Source: Acinetobacter brisouisimilis (GTDB lineage: Bacteria; Pseudomonadota; Gammaproteobacteria; Pseudomonadales; Moraxellaceae). From it: a DNA stretch of 64,000 nt. This document shows positions 58,582-64,000 of the stretch, one piece after another (positions within the stretch are counted from its first letter, which is position 1; each line of letters opens with the position of its first letter). The notes below the pieces were generated by a model. The model searched no databases and was not told where the DNA came from. It saw nothing but the letters and a program-made list of their open reading frames with translations. The stretch lies in contig NZ_KB851219.1 of NCBI RefSeq assembly GCF_000368265.1, positions 201,920-265,919 on the forward strand. The letters run 5' to 3'. Both the position numbers and the translations under genes were made by a program.

Positions 58582-59535
58582 ATGCAATTAAACACTTTTC
58601 TATCCAATCAAATTTCTGAATCAGATGTTTTAATTGAAATTGAAAATTTTATTAAGATTATTATCAACAATGGCTTTGATTTTTCTCTTAAATCAAAGTT
58701 TAAAGAGCTACTTGATCAGTTTAATGAAATCTATAATATAGATTACTATTATAGTGACTATAATTCTATCTTTGTATTAATAAAATTAGAAATTGACATG
58801 ATGCGTTATCATGCTCTTTCTAACTTCAGCGATAGTTATGATTTTGTTCTTTATTTTAGTCGTGAGCAATTAAAAATTCTTGAATTTCAAATTCAAAATC
58901 ATAAAGAATACATACGAATGTATTTAGATCAATTTTCATTACAGGAGCAGGAAAATACGCGAAATTTAACAGCTTATGTTCGTAAGCTATTTGATCACTA
59001 TGCAAAGTTATTAATTGTCAGAGTGGATCTAGGTTACCTCAATACATCAAAGAACCAGATCAATATCGAACATTTCTATGAACATGTTCAAATACTTCGA
59101 AATCGTTTATCCAATAAAGATACTTGCTTTGAACATCTGCATGGTTATGCTTGGGCCTTAGAACAAGGACAAAGCAGAGGCTATCATGTTCATTTACTCC
59201 TGATTTATGATGGAGCAAAAGTGCAAAATGGATCTTATTACGCACAGCAAGCGGGTAAAAAATGGATGGACATTTCTCTAGGGCATGGCTGTTATTTTAA
59301 TCTTCATCAGCAAAAATATATCAATCAGTTGAAGATGGCAGGATGCGATATTGGGATTGGCATGGTCTCGAGAAACAATGAGAGTGACTGGGAACGTTTA
59401 CTTCCAGTGATCGAATATCTTACAGATCATGATAAACACGACCAGCATCTCAGAGTGAAATGCTCTAGCACTATGCGAACCTTTGGCACAGGACTATTTG
59501 CAAATAGCTTTCGAAGAGGGATTAAAGGGCGTTAA
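58582..59535 (+). CDS. Rep-like protein of the YagK/YfjJ (inovirus Gp2) family
   Basis: A 317-residue protein. The C-terminal half has the YagK/YfjJ pattern: LLIVRVDLGYLN, a conserved GYAWALEQGQSRGYHVHLLLIYDG with His202-Val-His204 (the HUH motif), and VIEYLTDHDKHDQHLRVKC, where Tyr279 could be the nicking tyrosine, ending in RTFGTGLF. HUH proteins nick one strand to start rolling-circle replication or transfer. The N-terminal 130 residues are AT-rich and unassigned. GGAG lies before the ATG. It directly precedes the structured region at 59676-59890. Confidence 0.75.
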   Translation: MQLNTFLSNQISESDVLIEIENFIKIIINNGFDFSLKSKFKELLDQFNEIYNIDYYYSDYNSIFVLIKLEIDMMRYHALSNFSDSYDFVLYFSREQLKILEFQIQNHKEYIRMYLDQFSLQEQENTRNLTAYVRKLFDHYAKLLIVRVDLGYLNTSKNQINIEHFYEHVQILRNRLSNKDTCFEHLHGYAWALEQGQSRGYHVHLLLIYDGAKVQNGSYYAQQAGKKWMDISLGHGCYFNLHQQKYINQLKMAGCDIGIGMVSRNNESDWERLLPVIEYLTDHDKHDQHLRVKCSSTMRTFGTGLFANSFRRGIKGR

Positions 59536-59675
59536 TTCAACCAAAAATGCTTCACTTATACATTATGAATGAAAAAAGCAATTTTCACTTTTTTATGCTG
59601 AGCGATCGCAAGGTTTTTATCCACTCAATAGAAGCCTGAATTGACTTCAATCAGCCTCACCATTATTCTTATCCT

Positions 59676-59890
59676 GCTGACCTACATTGTCAGCCGGTTT
59701 TGACAGACCGATCCATCTAGCGTATCAGGTACTTATATTCTTCCTGAGTATAAGTCTTGTGCGAAACCTTCTCGTCCCCCTTTGCGGTAGAACGGGAGGG
59801 GGACGCGTTCGCGCGTGCTGGTACTAGATGACCAGTCTGTCAACCCCTTTTCGTTCTGCCACCATAATCAATTGACAGTGATTCGGCAGA
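59676..59890. other. Structured noncoding region, possible replication origin or RNA
   Basis: Many inverted repeats in about 215 bases: GCTGAC/GTCAGC (59676-59681/59689-59694); an outer arm GACAGAC/GTCTGTC (59702-59708/59835-59841) and CATCTAG/CTAGATG (59714-59720/59824-59830) enclosing ACTTATA/TATAAGT (59731-59737/59749-59755), CGTCCCCCT/AGGGGGACG (59773-59781/59797-59805) and ACGCG-TTCG-CGCGT (59803-59816); then TCTGCC/GGCAGA (59855-59860/59885-59890). The GC content is higher than the flanks and no ORF is present. It lies straight after a Rep-like HUH gene. Confidence 0.6.
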
Positions 59891-59916
59891 GCTTCTATTA
59901 CATCTAGGAGTCCGTC

Positions 59917-59949
59917 ATGGTCATTCAAATTTTCCCCTTACTGTACTGA
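59917..59949 (+). CDS. Possible 10-codon leader peptide
   Basis: ATG GTC ... TGA encodes MVIQIFPLLY after a good AGGAG six bases upstream. It follows the structured region and precedes the small lipoprotein genes by about 155 bases. Too short to judge; it could be a leader or chance. Confidence 0.25.
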   Translation: MVIQIFPLLY

Positions 59950-60105
59950 ATTTTATTTCAAACAACTGACTTTTTACCCAGCAGTTGATGGGATTTATTC
60001 ATCTCATTTTATTGATATCTGCATATCTTCCTGCAAAAGGGAGCATGCATCTTCGTGTCTTTAAAATTTTGATTTCAATACAGAACAATACCAGAGGGGA
60101 GCTTT

Positions 60106-60390
60106 ATGAGAATTCAATCATTCAGCATACTTGCTGTACTATTTTTACCCGTTTTATCCGCTTGTTCATCTACCGATACCAAAGACCGTCAAGCTTATAT
60201 CCAACAATGCATGTATCCCAATGCTGCCATTAAAACTGCAGTGAGTAGTGAAAAACTCTGTACATGTACTTATGACAGCATTCGTGAAAAATTTGGTAAG
60301 CCTTTCTTTATCGTCCCAATCACCAGTGAAGAAGACCAAAGACGTCTGGATTTTGCCAGAGGTTATACCGTAGGCAAATGCGTAGAGTAG
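60106..60390 (+). CDS. Small lipoprotein, unknown function
   Basis: A 94-residue protein with a lipoprotein signal: basic start, FSILAVLFLPVLSACSSTD, lipobox LSAC. The mature part has three more Cys (QQCMYPN, LCTCTYD) and another near the end (KCVE). Good GAGGGGAG before ATG. First of three small lipoprotein genes in a row inside the probable mobile element. Confidence 0.75.
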   Translation: MRIQSFSILAVLFLPVLSACSSTDTKDRQAYIQQCMYPNAAIKTAVSSEKLCTCTYDSIREKFGKPFFIVPITSEEDQRRLDFARGYTVGKCVE

Positions 60391-60399
60391 GAGCAGACT

Positions 60400-60711
60400 A
60401 TGTTAAAAAATAAATTACTTTTCATCATGACCACAACTTTGTTTGTTGGCTGTAGCTCAGTTCAAGAAAAAGCTTGTCGGGAAGAAGCAGATGTTGCTGA
60501 AACTGTGATGGATGCACGCCTTAAACAAAGCAATATTGCCAATGCAACCCTTTTACTGGCAGGAAACAATACTGAGCTCAGAGAGCGACTCAGACCGATT
60601 ATCGATGATGCATATGAATATGACCGCGGAGGGTTATCCACTTTTGATGCGACTAAAAAACGATTTAAAGAGAAATATTACCAACAGTGCATCAATCGTC
60701 AAGACAAGTAA
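60400..60711 (+). CDS. Small lipoprotein, unknown function
   Basis: A 103-residue protein with lipobox FVGCSS (Cys near residue 18). The mature part is helical and charged (QEKACREEADVAETVMDARL), with a conserved-looking YYQQCINR tail. Ten bases after the previous gene, AGGAG ribosome-binding site. Mobile elements often carry surface lipoproteins for entry exclusion; no evidence beyond location. Confidence 0.72.
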   Translation: MLKNKLLFIMTTTLFVGCSSVQEKACREEADVAETVMDARLKQSNIANATLLLAGNNTELRERLRPIIDDAYEYDRGGLSTFDATKKRFKEKYYQQCINRQDK

Positions 60712-60778
60712 ATACCATTCAAAAATTGAAGAATGGAAAAAAATTTATCCAATATTATGCTTTCGCTGAAAGAAGTAA

Positions 60779-61120
60779 ATGAATATGAAAATTAATAAAC
60801 TACTTTATGCATGTCTTATTGTCCCAGCATTCTTAATCGGATGCGGTGAAGGTTCATTCAAGGAACAAGAGATAAAAGATTTGTATAACCAATACGCAAA
60901 CTTAAATCCTAAAGTTAAATCAGTATCAAATATAAAGTGTAGTCAGGAAGGCTACGTTTTCCCAGAAGAAAAAAAACGCCCAATATTTGCTTGTAGTTAT
61001 GACCTTGAATCAGAAAGTGGTCAGGAGGTTAAAGAGAAAGCGGTACTTATTCAGGATGAGGCAGGCCGTTTATCAATTCACGCCTCAGCATTGTTTGATG
61101 GTTCTAATATTCAGTATTAA
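60779..61120 (+). CDS. Small lipoprotein, unknown function
   Basis: A 113-residue protein with lipobox LIGCGEG after a hydrophobic stretch (LLYACLIVPAFLIG). Mature part has KCSQEGYVFPE and FACSYDLES, two Cys that may pair. ATG 60779 or 60785 are both possible with GAAAGAAG upstream. Third of the lipoprotein cluster. Confidence 0.7.
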   Translation: MNMKINKLLYACLIVPAFLIGCGEGSFKEQEIKDLYNQYANLNPKVKSVSNIKCSQEGYVFPEEKKRPIFACSYDLESESGQEVKEKAVLIQDEAGRLSIHASALFDGSNIQY

Positions 61121-61148
61121 TTCAATTCAAAAGCTTGAGAAGTCGATT

Positions 61149-61304
61149 ATGTCTTTAATTTTTTGGTGTATAGGCATCATCATTCTATTGATTTGGTTAG
61201 GGCCAAGTTTTTTCTCATGCTCATATGTTTTGCTATCTTGTCAGCGTTATTGGGGATTGGGAGAAAAAGATAAAATGAAGAAGATCGTGATGTCTATACA
61301 GTAA
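61149..61304 (+). CDS. Small membrane protein, 51 residues
   Basis: ATG 61149 to stop 61304 encodes MSLIFWCIGIIILLIWLGPS followed by a second hydrophobic part FFSCSYVLLSC and a charged tail GEKDKMKKIVMSIQ. One or two membrane spans. GAGAAG lies nine bases before the ATG. A longer open frame starting earlier overlaps the lipoprotein gene in another frame and is not preferred. Function unknown. Confidence 0.5.
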   Translation: MSLIFWCIGIIILLIWLGPSFFSCSYVLLSCQRYWGLGEKDKMKKIVMSIQ

Positions 61305-61443
61305 GATCAGGGTGCGATTAATACGACTGGAGCGGTTGGGCTGATTGAAAGGAATTTCACTTATATAACATAAACATGAATCACCAAATAGAATGTTTAT
61401 CTTGAGTCAATAGATACATTCTTCATTCAAACAGTCTTAGCTA

Positions 61444-61492
61444 AAGCTGCTGAACTTTATTCCATTCAGGGATGAGGTTCAGCAGCTTTTTT
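61444..61492 (+). terminator. Strong terminator or attenuator before the DUF932 gene
   Basis: AAGCTGCTGAAC / GTTCAGCAGCTT, a perfect 12-bp stem with a 21-base loop, followed by six T. It lies only 20 bases before the next ATG, so it either ends the lipoprotein transcript or attenuates the DUF932 gene. Confidence 0.75.
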
Positions 61493-61511
61493 GTTTATAA
61501 GGAAACGATTT

Positions 61512-62564
61512 ATGGCACATCTGATTGAAAATATGGCGTATGTTGGCGAAACCCCTTGGCATGGTCTAGGGAATAGCCTAACACCTAATCAACCGATTGA
61601 AGTCTGGGCACAGCAGGCGGGCATGGACTGGCGAATTGAATCCTCCAATGTCAGCTATATGGCACAGAATGAACGTGGACAGAACATCATTCTGCCGTAT
61701 GAAGAACAACGGGTGTTGTACCGTTCCGATACGCATGCCCCTTTATCTGTGGTCAGTCAGCGTTATCAAGAAGTCCAACCCTTGGAGATTCTGGAATTCT
61801 ATCGGGATCTGACCGAGCAGGCTGGCTTTGAACTGGAAACTGCAGGGGTGCTCAAAGGCGGTAAGAAGTTTTGGGCATTAGCCAAGACTGGACAAACCTC
61901 TATGCTCAAAGGCAAGGATGTCAGCAATGGCTATATTCTACTGGCAACTGCATGTGATGGCACACTCGCCACCACTGCCCAATTCACTTCGATCCGTGTA
62001 GTCTGTAACAACACATTGGCGATTGCTCTGAAAGGACAAAGCAGCAGTGCGGGTGTGGTGAAAGTACCGCATAGCACCAAGTTCGATGCCGAGAAAGTTA
62101 AACAGCAACTGGGTATTTCAGTACGAGCATGGGATGAACACATGTATGAAATGAAACAGCTCAGCCAACGTAAAGTCACCCAGACCGAAGCAGTCGCCTA
62201 TTTCGATGCCGTGTTTAACAACACTAGCCTAAGCCTTGCTGATCAGGACGACAGCATTATTCAGTTCTACCGCAATGTTGCCACCCAAGCACAAAGCAAT
62301 CCAACAGGCAAAGCTGAGACTAAAACTGAACCGAATGGACGAGCCATGTCCAAGGTCATGAGCATGTTTAACGGGCAGGGACGTGGTGCTGAACTGAGTT
62401 CAGCCAAAGACAATGCCTATGGCTTGCTGTGTAGCATCACCGAGTTTGCCGATCACGAACGTCGAGCTATGAGTCAGGATCACCGTCTGGATTCAGCATG
62501 GTTTGGGGCAGGTGCAGCCCTGAAACAACGGGGATTAGAGCAAGCTTTACGTCTTATTGCTTAA
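61512..62564 (+). CDS. DUF932 protein
   Basis: A 350-residue DUF932 (phage/plasmid-like) protein. Marks: VGETPWHGLGNSL near the N-terminus, VSQRYQEVQPLEILEFYRDL, FWALAKTG, and TSIRVVCNNTLAIAL in the middle. DUF932 proteins are common on plasmids, phages and integrative elements, often next to YqaJ-type nucleases; their function is not established. ATG 61512 is preferred to an earlier in-frame start because AAGGAAACG lies before it and the family starts here. Confidence 0.88.
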   Translation: MAHLIENMAYVGETPWHGLGNSLTPNQPIEVWAQQAGMDWRIESSNVSYMAQNERGQNIILPYEEQRVLYRSDTHAPLSVVSQRYQEVQPLEILEFYRDLTEQAGFELETAGVLKGGKKFWALAKTGQTSMLKGKDVSNGYILLATACDGTLATTAQFTSIRVVCNNTLAIALKGQSSSAGVVKVPHSTKFDAEKVKQQLGISVRAWDEHMYEMKQLSQRKVTQTEAVAYFDAVFNNTSLSLADQDDSIIQFYRNVATQAQSNPTGKAETKTEPNGRAMSKVMSMFNGQGRGAELSSAKDNAYGLLCSITEFADHERRAMSQDHRLDSAWFGAGAALKQRGLEQALRLIA

Positions 62565-62654
62565 GTCAGATTTTTCTAGTCATTCTGAATTCAATCAATA
62601 CCTTGTCATAACTTTAGCACCCCAATTTCTTCATTAATTTTAACCCTTAAAACG

Positions 62655-62687
62655 CCCTAATCGATTGTGTTCGGTTGGGGTTTTTTT
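62655..62687 (+). terminator. Terminator after the DUF932 gene
   Basis: CCCTAATCGA / TCGGTTGGGG (10 pairs, two G-U) with a 6-base loop, followed by seven T. Confidence 0.65.
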
Positions 62688-62720
62688 ATGCCCAAAAATT
62701 AACACATACAGGAATTTCTC

Positions 62721-63767
62721 ATGAATACAGCCCTTTCAATTTCAAACCGATCTACATCAATTCAGCCAATTCTAAATAACACTCGTCCGAAACTGTTTAC
62801 CGCCAAACGCTTTGTCGATACCCGAAAGCTCAGTCAAGCCGAATGGCTAGAAGTGCGTCGCCAAGGCATTGGCAGTAGCGATTGTGCCGCAGCCTGTGGA
62901 CTCAATCCATATATGTCGATGCTGGAACTATGGATGATTAAAACGGGACGCATCCAACAAAACATCGAAGATGATCATCAGGGGCATGCACCTTTGTATT
63001 GGGGTAAACAGCTCGAACCCTTGGTGGCTGAATACTACAGCCTGCATACCCAGCATAAAGTAAGACGAGTGAATGCGGTGTTACAGCACCCTGATCCCGA
63101 TAAGCATTTTATGTTGGCAAACCTCGATTATGCCGTAGTGGGCAATCCTGAAGTCCAGATTCTGGAATGTAAAACCGCAGGTGAACATGGGGCAAAACTA
63201 TGGCGGGATGGTGTGCCTTTATATGTACTCTGTCAGGTACAACATCAGCTTGCCGTGACAGGCAAACAGGCGGCACATGTCTGTGTGCTGCTGTGTGGGC
63301 ATGAAACCAAGATATTTAAAGTCAGCCGCAATGAATCAGTGATTACGCACATCATTCAAGCCGAGCGTCAGTTCTGGGAGTGTGTGGAACAGGATATTCC
63401 ACCGTCAGTCGATGCCAGTGCCTCGGCTGCTAAAGCCCTGCAATTGCTCTATCCAGAGCATGTGCCATTGAGTACGACTGATCTGTCTGAAGATAACGAT
63501 GCCAATCAACAGTTTGAGCAACTGCTTCAACAGCGCAATTTGATTGAACAGCATCAGGAACAGTTTGATCTGCTCAAGCATCAGCTCCAAGCCAAGATGC
63601 AGGATGCGGAACGTGCTGTGTTTCAGGGTGGTTCAGTCACATGGAAACGCTCCAAGGATTCAATCAGTCTAGATAGTAAAGCTTTACTGAAACAACATCC
63701 TGAATATCTACAGCAGTTTCCACAAACCAAGCAAGGCAGCCGACGCTTTCAGATTTACAACGATTAA
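62721..63767 (+). CDS. YqaJ-type exonuclease (lambda-exonuclease-like)
   Basis: A 348-residue nuclease. Marks: RRQGIGSSDCAAACGLNPY (start of YqaJ), ANLDYAVVG, ILECKTAG (Asp, Glu-x-Lys catalytic core) and YVLCQVQHQLAVTG (Gln of motif). The 5'-3' exonuclease makes 3' overhangs for a single-strand annealing protein. C-terminal coiled coil (residues about 250-300). Probably part of a recombination module of the element, of which the next gene may be a member. Confidence 0.88.
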   Translation: MNTALSISNRSTSIQPILNNTRPKLFTAKRFVDTRKLSQAEWLEVRRQGIGSSDCAAACGLNPYMSMLELWMIKTGRIQQNIEDDHQGHAPLYWGKQLEPLVAEYYSLHTQHKVRRVNAVLQHPDPDKHFMLANLDYAVVGNPEVQILECKTAGEHGAKLWRDGVPLYVLCQVQHQLAVTGKQAAHVCVLLCGHETKIFKVSRNESVITHIIQAERQFWECVEQDIPPSVDASASAAKALQLLYPEHVPLSTTDLSEDNDANQQFEQLLQQRNLIEQHQEQFDLLKHQLQAKMQDAERAVFQGGSVTWKRSKDSISLDSKALLKQHPEYLQQFPQTKQGSRRFQIYND

Positions 63768-63816
63768 ATGGAGTGGTTTTACTCAACTACTTTCACATTC
63801 AAGCAACCAACTTCAG

Positions 63817-63850
63817 AAATCCCATGCTTAGTGCATGGGATTTTTTATTT
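63817..63850 (+). terminator. Terminator after the YqaJ gene
   Basis: AAATCCCATGC / GCATGGGATTT, a perfect 11-bp stem with a 5-base loop, followed by T's. Confidence 0.85.
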
Positions 63851-63893
63851 GTAATTTAACTAATCACTGATGAAATGAACAGAGGATATCCAC

Positions 63894-64000
63894 ATGATTA
63901 AAGGTCTCATCATCACACCACCTGTACTGGGTCGTATCAGTATCGGCAAGGTAGTCGAAAAGAACGGTAAACGCCTGCCTGAAAAAGACGATCAATTTAC
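63894..64000 (+). CDS. Start of a mobile-element gene (partial, unassigned)
   Basis: Only the first 35 codons are present: MIKGLIITPPVLGRISIGKV then VEKNGKRLPEKDDQFT. AGAGG lies before the ATG. The start resembles a protein that follows YqaJ genes on Acinetobacter and Pseudomonas elements and is annotated vaguely as a hydrolase or metal-binding protein. Too little is present to assign a function. Confidence 0.6.
   Translation, partial: MIKGLIITPPVLGRISIGKVVEKNGKRLPEKDDQF

Noticed and set aside
59985..60233. 82-codon frame starting MMGFIHLILL
   Set aside because: It overlaps the first small lipoprotein gene, which has a better ribosome-binding site and a clear lipobox.
60512..60769. 85-codon frame in the second lipoprotein gene
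   Set aside because: Out-of-frame overlap with a gene that has a clear lipobox and ribosome-binding site.
60987..61304. 105-codon frame covering the small membrane protein
   Set aside because: Its first half overlaps the third lipoprotein in another frame; the later ATG at 61149 has its own ribosome-binding site.

Overview
The window looks like a chromosomal segment of an Acinetobacter species (Gammaproteobacteria, Moraxellaceae). The evidence is a wax-ester synthase/DGAT that matches the Acinetobacter AtfA family closely, an Acinetobacter-type wzc-wzb-wza export block facing a glycosyltransferase operon that ends in weeH-weeI-weeJ-weeK, the blocks gatCAB and mreBCD-maf-rng, and generally AT-rich DNA. 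No database search was run; family calls rest on motifs, length and gene order.

Layout. Bases 1-12100 are mostly core genes: the end of a copper ATPase with cueR, tyrB, an MFS exporter, a lone RNA-guided TnpB element with its right-end hairpin, a DJ-1/PfpI protein, a lipoprotein, an LpxO-like lipid A hydroxylase, sbmA with a 47-residue companion ORF, a split chromate transporter, and a divergent lysR that carries a frameshift. Bases 12100-14200 hold a palindromic repeat and an AT-rich DUF262/DUF1524 (GmrSD-like) gene, probably a defence gene. Bases 14230-22470 are housekeeping: gatCAB on the minus strand, then mreB-mreC-mreD-maf-rng and a small PA1571-like gene. Bases 22500-36030 carry atfA, cysH, a decayed small gene, sotB, an XRE-cupin regulator facing a DMT exporter through two matching palindromic operators, tesA facing ybbA-ybbP, a rhomboid protease, mtgA and ppk1.

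Bases 36300-38270 hold two dead arsenic genes (arsH-like and arsO-like), then a DUF4184 membrane protein. Bases 39175-56093 are an exopolysaccharide/capsule locus. Wza, Wzb and Wzc form the Wzy-dependent export and phosphorelay machinery. The divergent operon encodes Wzx, four glycosyltransferases, a polysaccharide pyruvyl transferase, an EpsG-type Wzy polymerase, and the genes that make and load a UDP-diacetamido-trideoxyhexose (bacillosamine/QuiNAc4NAc type). The precursor genes usually found beside such loci (galU, ugd, gpi, pgm) are absent.

From about 56340 to the end the DNA looks like one end of an integrated mobile element: a 20-base tRNA 3'-end fragment (probable att site), twin TTGTACCG repeats, a protein with a C-terminal ribbon-helix-helix-like segment, an IS5-type transposase remnant, a Rep-like YagK/YfjJ-family protein with an HxH motif, a strongly structured noncoding region, three small lipoproteins and a small membrane protein, a DUF932 protein, a YqaJ-type exonuclease, and the start of another gene that runs off the window. 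The structured region beside the Rep-like gene (about 59676-59890) and the TnpB unit are the best candidates for unusual biology.
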